Shown here: piece by piece, positions 31,468-39,004 of the stretch
How positions within the stretch are numbered: position 1 is the first letter of the stretch
Layout: the number at the start of each line of letters is the position of its first letter
Assembly (NCBI RefSeq): GCF_004138405.1
Contig: NZ_PRLL01000003.1
Coordinates: forward strand, 1-44,420
From: Candidatus Nanosyncoccus nanoralicus
GTDB taxonomy: Bacteria > Patescibacteriota > Saccharimonadia > Saccharimonadales > Saccharimonadaceae
DNA length: 44,420 bases
Direction: 5' to 3'
Position numbers and translations under genes: made by a program
The notes under the pieces: generated by a model
Databases searched by the model: none
What the model saw: the letters and a program-made list of their open reading frames with translations, nothing else
Told to the model about the DNA's origin: nothing

Positions 31468-31475
31468 GTTATACT
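31467..31475 (+). promoter_or_regulatory. Extended -10, leaderless promoter of the 31482 gene
   Basis: TGT-TATACT ending 7 nt before the ATG at 31482. Confidence 0.65.
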
Positions 31476-31481
31476 AATATC

Positions 31482-31829
31482 ATGAATTACAAAATAATTC
31501 TCGCAAAAAATATAAAATATTCTGACGTTCAGTCAGAAAACAAAATCGTATTTCTATTGGATAATAAAAATCAACTTCCTACTTTCAACCCCCAGGGAGG
31601 TGTAAGGCAGCAATTTGAAGAGCTTTTTAAGGCAAAAATTCGTTTCGGCTATATTTTTTCTCAAGCAAAAAACAAAAATGCTATTTTTGCATCAGCAAAG
31701 ATAAAAAAGCTTCCAAAAAATTGGCACTATGTCCCATATTCAAAACTAACTAAGAGTTATTGTGATGATTTTGACATAATACATCGCGCCATGCAGAAGC
31801 TCGGCTATGTCTCTGATTTTCTGATATAA
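31482..31829 (+). CDS. Small basic protein, unknown
   Basis: I do not recognise this 115-residue protein. It is Lys-rich, has no signal peptide or membrane helix, and looks like an alpha/beta fold (MNYKIILAKNIKYSD, KIVFLLDNKNQLP, IFASAKIKKLP, HRAMQKLGYVSDFLI). Its stop codon TAA lies inside the TATAAT -10 box of gatC, so the two genes are packed to the limit. Presence of its own promoter and terminator upstream suggests it may be co-transcribed with gatC by read-through, but nothing shows that it shares that role. Confidence 0.7.
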   Translation: MNYKIILAKNIKYSDVQSENKIVFLLDNKNQLPTFNPQGGVRQQFEELFKAKIRFGYIFSQAKNKNAIFASAKIKKLPKNWHYVPYSKLTKSYCDDFDIIHRAMQKLGYVSDFLI

Positions 31830-31830
31830 T
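31822..31830 (+). promoter_or_regulatory. Extended -10, leaderless promoter of gatC
   Basis: TGA-TATAAT ending 7 nt before the ATG at 31837. The hexamer contains the TAA stop of the preceding gene. Confidence 0.7.
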
Positions 31831-31836
31831 TAAGCT

Positions 31837-32124
31837 ATGAAAAATACACGCGAGGACATCTTGCATTTAGCAAAACTTTCTAATTTATCCCTCGAAGAGA
31901 CAGAAGTAGAGAGCTTGCAGCGAGATTTAGATAATATTGTTAACTATATTTCACAACTAGATGAGTTAAATACTGATGGTGTTGAACCGACTTATCAGGT
32001 TTTTGAAATGGAAAATGTCTGGCGAGAGGATGAAGTAAAGCCACAAGATGCTTCGAGAGAGCAGCTTTTAAATCTAGCTCCTGCATCAAGGCAAGACATG
32101 ATTCAAGTGCCAAAAGTACTCTAA
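31837..32124 (+). CDS. gatC: Asp/Glu-tRNA amidotransferase subunit C
   Basis: GatC (95 residues) stabilises GatA and binds GatB in the amidotransferase that converts Asp-tRNA(Asn) and/or Glu-tRNA(Gln) to Asn-tRNA/Gln-tRNA. It has the family signature: ILHLAKLSNLSLEETEVE, a central LDNIVNYISQLDELN and the downstream VWREDEVKP segment with LLNLAP near the end. Length is standard. First gene of a gatC-gatA-x-gatB operon. Confidence 0.93.
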   Translation: MKNTREDILHLAKLSNLSLEETEVESLQRDLDNIVNYISQLDELNTDGVEPTYQVFEMENVWREDEVKPQDASREQLLNLAPASRQDMIQVPKVL

Positions 32125-32171
32125 ATTATTTAAAATCTAATATCTCAGAAATTAAAAAAAGGAAGACCAAA

Positions 32172-33584
32172 ATGAAGATTGCAAATAAGCAAATTTCTGC
32201 CGTTAGTCTGGTGAAGGAAGCCTTTGAAAAAGCTCGCCAGTTTGCAAAATATAATGTCTTCGTTTCACTAGCAGACGAAGAGAAAGCTTTGAAGAAGGCT
32301 GAAGAAATTGATAAGAAGATTGCCACTGGCGAAGAAGTTGGACCGCTGGCTGGCGTACCTTATGCTTTAAAGGATAATTTCTTAAGTAAAGAGGGAAACA
32401 CTACTGCCTCCGCAAAAATCCTTGAGCCATTTCATTCTCCAATCGATTCTACCACCGTCAAGAAGCTCGAAGAAGCTGGCGCCATTATGATTGGTCGCAC
32501 CAATCTCGACGCCTTTGCTCAGGGTTCTTCGACCGAAAATTCCTACTTTGGTCCATCCCATAACGCCAAGGATTTTGATCGTGTGCCTGGTGGCTCTTCC
32601 GGTGGTTCCGCCGCAGCTGTTGCTCTTGACATTGTTGAATTTGCTACGGGTACAGATACTGGCGGTTCCATTCGTCAGCCAGCCTCGTTTAACGGCGTTT
32701 ATGGTTTTAAGCCAACCTACGGCACGATTTCTCGTTATGGTGTTGTGGCCATGGCTTCTAGTACCGACTGTATCGGTTTCTTTACTAAAAACGCGGAGGA
32801 TATGGATCTTTTAATGTCGATCTGTGCCGGCCAAGATGAAAAAGATCTCACTACTTTACCTAGTTTCTATAATCACGAAGAGCAAAAATATTTTGTTCCA
32901 GAAATTGCTCCTAAAAGCGCTAAGATTGGTATTATCAAAGACTTTAGAAATGACTCGATTGATCCCGAAGTCCAACGTGTTTTAGATTCTCAGGTTGAAA
33001 AACTTAAATCAGCTGGACACCAGATCGTTGAGTTAGATATGCCGACCCTTAAGTACGCTCTCGCCGTCTATTATATTGTTGTACCAGCAGAGGTTGCTTC
33101 AAATCTTTCACGCTATGATGGTATTCGTTATGGCTACCGCTCCGAACATGCTAAGAATCTAAGTGAAGTATTCGGTTTCTCACGCAACGAAGGATTTATG
33201 CCAGAGAACAAGCGTCGTATCATGATCGGTAACTTCGTCTTAAGCTCCGGATTCTATGATGCTTACTTTAAAAAGGCCGAGCAGGCACGTACTCTGATCA
33301 TTGAAGAATATCAAAAAGCTTTTGAAAAGTGCGACTATCTCCTCACGCCTGTTTCGCCATCCCCAGCCTTCAAGCTTGGCGAGAAAGTCAGTGATCCAGT
33401 TGCAATGTATTTTGAGGATGTTATGAGTGTACCAATTAATCTTGCCGGACTCCCAAGTCTCGCCTATCCTGCTGGTGAAAGTCAGGATACTAAGATGCCA
33501 ATTGGTCTGCAACTGATCGGCCAAAGAAGAAGCGATAAAAGTATTCTAGATTTTGCTAAATACCTCGCTAAGGAGTTAAATTAA
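32172..33584 (+). CDS. gatA: Asp/Glu-tRNA amidotransferase subunit A (amidase)
   Basis: GatA is the glutaminase/amidase subunit that supplies ammonia to the GatB site. The 470-residue protein has the amidase triad with exact family spacing: K67 (ALKDNF), S142 (GGSSGGSAAA) and the nucleophile S166 (TGGSIRQP). A GGAAG ribosome-binding site precedes its ATG. Its TAA overlaps the ATG of the next, HEPN-like gene. Gene order C-A-B is kept apart from that insertion. Confidence 0.97.
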   Translation: MKIANKQISAVSLVKEAFEKARQFAKYNVFVSLADEEKALKKAEEIDKKIATGEEVGPLAGVPYALKDNFLSKEGNTTASAKILEPFHSPIDSTTVKKLEEAGAIMIGRTNLDAFAQGSSTENSYFGPSHNAKDFDRVPGGSSGGSAAAVALDIVEFATGTDTGGSIRQPASFNGVYGFKPTYGTISRYGVVAMASSTDCIGFFTKNAEDMDLLMSICAGQDEKDLTTLPSFYNHEEQKYFVPEIAPKSAKIGIIKDFRNDSIDPEVQRVLDSQVEKLKSAGHQIVELDMPTLKYALAVYYIVVPAEVASNLSRYDGIRYGYRSEHAKNLSEVFGFSRNEGFMPENKRRIMIGNFVLSSGFYDAYFKKAEQARTLIIEEYQKAFEKCDYLLTPVSPSPAFKLGEKVSDPVAMYFEDVMSVPINLAGLPSLAYPAGESQDTKMPIGLQLIGQRRSDKSILDFAKYLAKELN

Positions 33585-34003
33585 TGCCATACTCAACTTT
33601 AATCCTCCTAATCGCGATTTTGATTGTCGGCGTCTTTGTCTTTATCGCCATTTCTTCCACTGGCCGCCGAAACCACCGTTTTGATGTTGAGGATTATCAA
33701 ACCAGGTTTTTAAAAATTGAAAACTCACTAACTCGTGATAATAAATTATCTTATAACGCAGCTGTCATTGAAGCGGACAAACTACTCGACCGTGCGCTTA
33801 TGGAGCTTGGAGTGCCAGGAAAAACTATGGGAGAAAGACTAAAGGCTTCCAGTACACGCTTTACTCAGCTCAACTCTGTTTGGTATGCTCATAAACAACG
33901 TAATCAAATTGCCCATGAGCAAGATTTTAATTTAGAGTATAATCAAGCTAAGCATGCCTTAGCGAGTTTTCGTCAGGCCTTAAAAGATCTAGGAGCAATT
34001 TAA
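33584..34003 (+). CDS. Membrane-anchored HEPN-like protein inside the gatCAB operon
   Basis: The 139-residue protein has one N-terminal membrane helix (about residues 5-25), then an all-helical cytoplasmic domain. Its end carries WYAHKQRNQIAHEQDF, which has the R-x4-H pattern (R106, H111) of HEPN-domain RNases, followed by a helix (YNQAKHALASFRQAL). Similar short membrane-anchored proteins occur in other CPR genomes, as I recall. Its ATG overlaps the gatA stop, so it is coupled to gatA and co-expressed with gatB. If active, the HEPN site could cleave tRNA or other RNA; this is inference and the domain may be inactive. Confidence 0.72.
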   Translation: MPYSTLILLIAILIVGVFVFIAISSTGRRNHRFDVEDYQTRFLKIENSLTRDNKLSYNAAVIEADKLLDRALMELGVPGKTMGERLKASSTRFTQLNSVWYAHKQRNQIAHEQDFNLEYNQAKHALASFRQALKDLGAI

Positions 34004-34014
34004 TTGGAGAAACT

Positions 34015-35475
34015 ATGACTGAACAAAAATATGAAATCACCGTCGGTATCGAGTGTCATGTACAGCTCGCTACCAAAACCAAACTCTTCTCTGAGGTAGA
34101 TAACGATGCTCGTGGCAAAGAGCCGAACTCTTGTGTTTCACCTGTAGAATATGCTTTGCCGGGCATGTTGCCACGTTTAAATCGTGAAGCTGTTAATATG
34201 GCAGTACGTGCCGGACTTGCGCTTAACTCCGAAATTAATCTTCTTTCACGTTTTGATCGCAAACATTATTTCTACCCAGATTCTCCAAAGGGTTATCAGA
34301 TTACCCAGATGTATCAACCAATCATCGGTGCCGGCTATGTTGAGCTTCCAAACGGTAAGCAGATTCGTATCGAGCATGCTCATCTTGAAGGTGATGCTGG
34401 TAAGCTAAATCATTTTGATAATTATTCTCTCGTAGACCTTAACCGTGCTGATACTCCGCTTATTGAGATCGTCTCCATGCCAGATATTCATACTGCCCAT
34501 GATGCTCATGACTACTGTAAGGAGCTTTGGCGCCTAATGACCTTTGCCGGAGTTTGTTTTGGCGACCTCTATAACGGTAATATGCGTTTTGACGTCAATA
34601 TTTCTCTAGCCGAGAAGGGAAGTAAGACTCTTGGCAAACGTGCTGAAATCAAAAACTTGAACTCCTTCCGCTCGGTTGAGCGCGCTATTGAGTATGAATA
34701 TGAACGACAAAGCAAAATGCTTGACGCTGGGGAAGTCATTACTCAAGAAACTCGTGGTTGGAATGACGCTACAGGCAAAACCACTTCTCAGCGCTCTAAA
34801 GAAGAGGCTCAAGATTACCGCTATATGCCAGAGCCAGATCTTCCACCAATCCGATTGACAGAGGAACAGGTAAAAAAGGAACGTGAAGCTATGCCGCTTC
34901 TTCCAGCCGACTATCGTAATACTCTCGGCATGATTATTTCTAAAGATATCTTGGAAATTCTCCTTGATTACAAACAGTTGGTCGATCGTCTAGCTGACCT
35001 TAAGACCGAATATGATATTCATGGCATCGATAAAGAAATCAGCAAAGCTGCCATCCTAAAAATCTCCAACCTCTTTACTTCCGTGCTTCTAGCTGAAGAA
35101 AATAGTAGCCTCTTGAACGATCCAATGCCAAGCGTTAAACAATTAATGGATCTAAGTTCTATGATTGCAAAAAATGAACTCTCAAGCACCAGCGTCAAGG
35201 AAGTCTTCCTACGCTTCTTTACGCCAGAGATGCGTTTCAAAGAAACTCGCGCAATTGCTAAAGAATTAAATTTGATTCAAGAAAACGATCTCGGTGCCGT
35301 TGAAAAAATTGTCGATGAAGTTCTCGCCGATCCAAACAACGCTCAGGCTGTGGCTGACTTTAAGGCTGGCTCTGAAAAAGTACTCGGTTTTCTAGTCGGA
35401 CAGGTCATGAAAGCTTCTCGTGGTAAGGCTAATCCAAGCATGGCGCAAGAGATTCTTCGCAAGAAGCTACAGTAA
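34015..35475 (+). CDS. gatB: Asp/Glu-tRNA amidotransferase subunit B
   Basis: GatB binds the mischarged tRNA and carries the kinase/transamidation site. The 486-residue protein has the family motifs VGIECHVQLATKTKLF, DRKHYFYPDSPKGYQITQ, HLEGDAGKLNH and RADTPLIEIVSMPD in the catalytic domain, and YRYMPEPDLPPI before the helical and C-terminal YqeY-like tail. An alternative GatD/GatE pathway is absent here. A GGAGA ribosome-binding site precedes the ATG. The operon ends at the terminator at about 35508. Confidence 0.97.
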   Translation: MTEQKYEITVGIECHVQLATKTKLFSEVDNDARGKEPNSCVSPVEYALPGMLPRLNREAVNMAVRAGLALNSEINLLSRFDRKHYFYPDSPKGYQITQMYQPIIGAGYVELPNGKQIRIEHAHLEGDAGKLNHFDNYSLVDLNRADTPLIEIVSMPDIHTAHDAHDYCKELWRLMTFAGVCFGDLYNGNMRFDVNISLAEKGSKTLGKRAEIKNLNSFRSVERAIEYEYERQSKMLDAGEVITQETRGWNDATGKTTSQRSKEEAQDYRYMPEPDLPPIRLTEEQVKKEREAMPLLPADYRNTLGMIISKDILEILLDYKQLVDRLADLKTEYDIHGIDKEISKAAILKISNLFTSVLLAEENSSLLNDPMPSVKQLMDLSSMIAKNELSSTSVKEVFLRFFTPEMRFKETRAIAKELNLIQENDLGAVEKIVDEVLADPNNAQAVADFKAGSEKVLGFLVGQVMKASRGKANPSMAQEILRKKLQ

Positions 35476-35507
35476 GACTTTTAGAGTGGTTAAAGCCATT
35501 ATCAATC

Positions 35508-35554
35508 AAGCTCAAGGTGATTCTTAATATAAGTATTCTAACCTTGAGCTTTTT
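35508..35554 (+). terminator. Terminator of the gatCAB operon
   Basis: AAGCTCAAGGT (35508-35518) pairs perfectly with ACCTTGAGCTT (35541-35551) over a 22-nt loop, then TTTT. I considered a SAM riboswitch because metK follows, but saw no known SAM aptamer motif. Confidence 0.8.
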
Positions 35555-35555
35555 A

Positions 35556-35564
35556 TGCTATTAT
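35556..35564 (+). promoter_or_regulatory. Extended -10 promoter of metK
   Basis: TGC-TATTAT. It predicts a leader of about 30 nt; the ribosome-binding site is weak (no clear AGGAG). Confidence 0.55.
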
Positions 35565-35601
35565 TAAAGAGTAAAAATTAGGGACCACAAGAAAGCATTG
35601 T

Positions 35602-36663
35602 ATGAAATTATATACTAATGAAACTGTTTTTCGTGGTCATCCTGACAAGGTCTGCGATCAAATTAGCGACGCCTTACTTGACGCTTTTTTGCAAGGAGAT
35701 AAGCATTCGCGTTGTGGTATTGAAGTTATGGGTGGTAAAGGTAAAATCTTTATTACTGGAGAAGTAACCTCAAACTCTGAGGTTAACGTCGAAGAAATTG
35801 TTATGCGCGTATTAAAAGATGTTGGCTATATTGACCAAAATAATCGTGCAATCAATGTTATCGAATCAGGAGATCCAAAGGATATTGAAATTATCAATAA
35901 TCTAGGTAAGCAGAGCCATGATATTGCACTCGGCACCAATGACGAAGTTGGTGGGGCGGGTGATCAAGGTATGATGTTCGGTTTTGCCTGTAATGACACA
36001 CCAGAATATAAGCCAGTCGCCATGCATTTATTGCAGGAGTTTTCAAAGTTCTATGATGAACTACGTCAAAAAGACCAGAGATTTTTACCTGACGGCAAGG
36101 CTCAAATTACTGGTATTTATGATCGCAAAATGCACCTTAAGAAGATCAAAGACTGGACCATTAGCTATCAAAACACCGAAGAAGATCGTACTGAAACTGA
36201 TCAAATCTTGATCGACAAAGCAAAAGAATTAGCTGCTCAATTTGGTTTAAAAATTGAAAAATTCTGGGTCAATCCGACGGGTAAGTTTTTAATTGGTGGT
36301 TTCCAAGGTGATGCCGGTCTCACTGGTCGTAAGATTGTGGTTGATAGTTATCAGTCATTTGCCCCGGTCGGCGGCGGTGCTTTCTCAGGTAAAGATCCAT
36401 CCAAGGTAGATCGTTCGGGTGCTTATAAAGCTCGCGAAATTGCCATTCGCTATCTCAAAGAGCATCAGTTATCTCGCTGTGAGGTCCAGCTCTCATATGC
36501 CATTGGTATTGCTGAACCTTTAGCTATCTATATTCTAGGTGATGGTAAAAGTCTTGAGCCAGAAAAATCCTTGTATGCCGAATGTACGCCAAAACAAATG
36601 ATTAAAGATCTCGGGCTGTTGAATAAGCACTTCGAAGATACCGCCAAGTTTGGTCATTTTTAA
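35602..36663 (+). CDS. metK: S-adenosylmethionine synthetase
   Basis: MetK makes SAM from methionine and ATP. The 353-residue protein is shorter than the roughly 385 residues of E. coli MetK. Motifs present: an N-terminal FRGHPDKVCDQISDALLDA (substrate site), GAGDQGMMFGFA (ATP-binding motif 1), the P-loop-like GGGAFSGKDPSKVDRSGAY and a C-terminal SYAIGIAEPLAIY. It supplies SAM to the methyltransferases in the window (TrmD, RsmD). It stands alone between terminator and unknown neighbour. Confidence 0.95.
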   Translation: MKLYTNETVFRGHPDKVCDQISDALLDAFLQGDKHSRCGIEVMGGKGKIFITGEVTSNSEVNVEEIVMRVLKDVGYIDQNNRAINVIESGDPKDIEIINNLGKQSHDIALGTNDEVGGAGDQGMMFGFACNDTPEYKPVAMHLLQEFSKFYDELRQKDQRFLPDGKAQITGIYDRKMHLKKIKDWTISYQNTEEDRTETDQILIDKAKELAAQFGLKIEKFWVNPTGKFLIGGFQGDAGLTGRKIVVDSYQSFAPVGGGAFSGKDPSKVDRSGAYKAREIAIRYLKEHQLSRCEVQLSYAIGIAEPLAIYILGDGKSLEPEKSLYAECTPKQMIKDLGLLNKHFEDTAKFGHF

Positions 36664-36671
36664 AATGCATA

Positions 36672-36680
36672 TGTTAAAAT
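36672..36680 (+). promoter_or_regulatory. Extended -10 promoter of the 36721 gene
   Basis: TGT-TAAAAT. Transcription should begin near 36687 with a short leader holding AGGAAGAG as ribosome-binding site. Confidence 0.5.
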
Positions 36681-36720
36681 ATTGACAATAAAGATTTAAT
36701 ATTGGGGTAATAGGAAGAGT

Positions 36721-38865
36721 ATGCCGGAGCATAATCAAAATCAATACGCAAACAATTTGAATCAGTTCAGCGATAATGAAAATACTGCAGAAAACGTAAA
36801 TCAACAAATGGAAAAAAGGGCCGCCTCTCGCCTTCAAAACGAAATCGGATCCAAAGTTCTCTCTCTGGTTAACTTCGAATCTAAGTATAAAAACATTGTC
36901 GAATCCTCATTCAATAAAGCCCGCAATAACAAAGAAAAGCTCCCAGGCAAAAATAACGAACGCAGAAACTTCGCTTATCTCTCCCGTCTAGATCGCATGA
37001 TCGAAAAACATGGAGACGCCATAGAACAAAAACTCTGGGCAGCCTCTGCCGAAAATCTCGTCATGGACTATGAAGACATCCCAGAAGCCTATTGGAAACA
37101 ACAAGAACAGATCCTAAGAGACAATGGCCAAGGCAGAGAACTAAGTAGATATGAAAAAGAAATTCTAGCTGAAGATCTCATCGATAAACAACGCCAATCT
37201 ATCACTTCTTGGACTAACTATCTAGGCGATAAAAACTGCCCCTATCCTCTCTGGTTCAAGGTCTATGCCTTCGATGGCATCTCCAAGATGAGCAATACTC
37301 TCAATCTTGATGATGCAGATTATAACAGACGTGACAATACTACAGCCCTCAGTTTCCCAAAACTTAACGCCGAGATCCTCGCCAAGGTTTATCGTCAAAT
37401 TAATGATTTCTATGGTGTAGATAAAGAGAACTGGCTAGCGCAACATTCAGATGATGAAAAACTAGTCTCTCTCGTTAAATCCGCCAACTTCCCTAAACTC
37501 TACGCTAAAGAACTGGTCGATACTAAAGTTATTCTCAAAACCCCAGAACGTACCGAAGATGTCCATGGTGATTGGTTTGAATATAAGTTAGGCGATGAAG
37601 AAGAGATTGCCAGCCTCGCCGAAGGTACCCGCTGGTGTGTCGTGGACCCTAATGTTGCACACAATTATCTAGTATACGGCGAATATGGACACTCTAAAAG
37701 TACGGGGTCAGATAAAGAATCTAATTCAAAAGCCAAATTCATCATCTTCAGACTAGAAGACCCTAACTCTCCTGGAGTCTATGCCTCTAATGGCTCCGCC
37801 TCTATTCGCCTCGACCCAAATGGTATAGTTGATGAAGTCTCAGGACTAAACGATGGGCAAGCTGTTGAAGACGCTCTTGTTCCTATTGTTAAGAAAAAAG
37901 CATTGTCTCTACCAGGCGGCGAAAAGTATTTACAAAAGTTTGATGATAAGCAAGCTCTAATCCGCTTAGATAAAAAGATGGAAAAAGGGGAAGATCTAAC
38001 CAAAGAAGAATTAAGCTTTCTTTATGAACTAGATCGCCCCATCGCGACATTAGACACCTATAATGAAGAAGATCCTAGAATCCCAGAATTAAAAGAAAAG
38101 TATGGCATAGAATATGCTTTAGAAAAAGGGGTAGATGCCAATAAAATGGTTGCAAGCTTAGACTCATGTGATATTGCTAAAAATCTAGACTCTTTCCTCA
38201 AACAAGGTGCAGATATTAATAATACTGTAAATCACATGAAAGCCTACGATATTGCCAAAAACCTAGACTCTCTCCTCAAACAAGGTGCAGATGTTGATAA
38301 TATTGTAAATAATATAAATTCATACCATATCGCAGAAAATCTAGACACTCTTCTTAAATATAGTGCCATTATTGATGTCAACGAATTAGTTTCAAGCCTA
38401 GAGTCACACGGTATTACCAGAAACCTAGACAAACTTCTCAGAAATGGTGCAGATATTGATCTTGTCGTAAATAGAATGCGGTATTCCGATATTGTGGATA
38501 AATTAGATTATCTCATCGAACACGGAGCAAACATTGATGTCAACGAATTAGTTTCGAGGCTAAACTCATTTGAAATATCAGATAATCTAGATACCCTCCT
38601 TAAGAATGGTGCAGATATTAATAATATTGTAAGCAATATGAATCCAAGAGATATCGATTACAAACTATCTACTCTCCTCGAAGATGGTGCAGATATTGAT
38701 AATATATTAAGCAACATGAAACCAGACCGTATCGCAGATAATCTGTTTATTCTCCTCGAACATGGTGTAGATGCTAATCTCATAACAGAAAAATTGAGTA
38801 AGAAAGAAATTGAGGATAACATTTATATCCTCCGAAAATACGGCGCAAATCTTGATATGTATTAA
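36721..38865 (+). CDS. Large unknown protein with a WC-type domain and C-terminal 26-residue repeats
   Basis: The 714-residue protein has no signal peptide or membrane helix. The N-terminal part is polar and helical, with PYPLWFKVYAFDGISKMSN near residue 175. A central beta-rich domain holds LAEGTRWCVVDPNVAHNYLVYG, then FIIFRLEDPN and IRLDPNGIVDEVSG, similar in style to uncharacterised WC-containing domains in CPR proteins (memory, not a search). From about residue 460 the end is roughly nine repeats of 26 (two of 28) residues, for example NLDSLLKQGADVDNIVN. They resemble ankyrin LLxxGAD but are shorter than the 33-residue ankyrin unit. Function unknown; effector or scaffold roles are guesses. 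Confidence 0.8.
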   Translation: MPEHNQNQYANNLNQFSDNENTAENVNQQMEKRAASRLQNEIGSKVLSLVNFESKYKNIVESSFNKARNNKEKLPGKNNERRNFAYLSRLDRMIEKHGDAIEQKLWAASAENLVMDYEDIPEAYWKQQEQILRDNGQGRELSRYEKEILAEDLIDKQRQSITSWTNYLGDKNCPYPLWFKVYAFDGISKMSNTLNLDDADYNRRDNTTALSFPKLNAEILAKVYRQINDFYGVDKENWLAQHSDDEKLVSLVKSANFPKLYAKELVDTKVILKTPERTEDVHGDWFEYKLGDEEEIASLAEGTRWCVVDPNVAHNYLVYGEYGHSKSTGSDKESNSKAKFIIFRLEDPNSPGVYASNGSASIRLDPNGIVDEVSGLNDGQAVEDALVPIVKKKALSLPGGEKYLQKFDDKQALIRLDKKMEKGEDLTKEELSFLYELDRPIATLDTYNEEDPRIPELKEKYGIEYALEKGVDANKMVASLDSCDIAKNLDSFLKQGADINNTVNHMKAYDIAKNLDSLLKQGADVDNIVNNINSYHIAENLDTLLKYSAIIDVNELVSSLESHGITRNLDKLLRNGADIDLVVNRMRYSDIVDKLDYLIEHGANIDVNELVSRLNSFEISDNLDTLLKNGADINNIVSNMNPRDIDYKLSTLLEDGADIDNILSNMKPDRIADNLFILLEHGVDANLITEKLSKKEIEDNIYILRKYGANLDMY
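38101..38865 (+). repeat. In-gene tandem array of 78-bp units
   Basis: Units of 78 bp (84 bp in two) begin near GACTCTTTCCTC (38188) and GACTCTCTCCTC (38266), exactly 78 bp apart. They encode the degenerate NLDxLLxxGADIDxIVxxM repeats. The first units are the most alike, pointing to recent local duplication. Confidence 0.75.
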
Positions 38866-38918
38866 TAAAACAATTGATACTTAATTCCAAAATACAACTT
38901 TATTTTTAACAGATAGCA

Positions 38919-38927
38919 TGGTAAAAT
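38919..38927 (+). promoter_or_regulatory. Extended -10 promoter of fusA
   Basis: TGG-TAAAAT; transcription start near 38934, leader about 70 nt. Confidence 0.6.
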
Positions 38928-38936
38928 ATCACCAAC

Positions 38937-38977
38937 GTCTTTTTGCCGTAATTTAATTGGCAAAACACCGAAAAGAC
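38937..38977 (+). promoter_or_regulatory. Leader hairpin upstream of fusA
   Basis: GTCTTTT (38937-38943) pairs with AAAAGAC (38971-38977), and inner TTGCC pairs with GGCAA across an AT-rich loop and a one-sided bulge. It starts almost at the predicted transcription start. A role in mRNA stability or translational control of fusA is possible. Confidence 0.5.
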
Positions 38978-39004
38978 AATAATAATAACTAAATAAGGAA
39001 ATTC

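Noticed and set aside
35476..35601. Possible SAM riboswitch upstream of metK
   Set aside because: The hairpin there is a plain gatB terminator (perfect 11-bp stem and T-run). I see no SAM-I, SAM-II or SAM/SAH aptamer core, and only about 30 nt remain between the predicted start of the metK transcript and the ATG.
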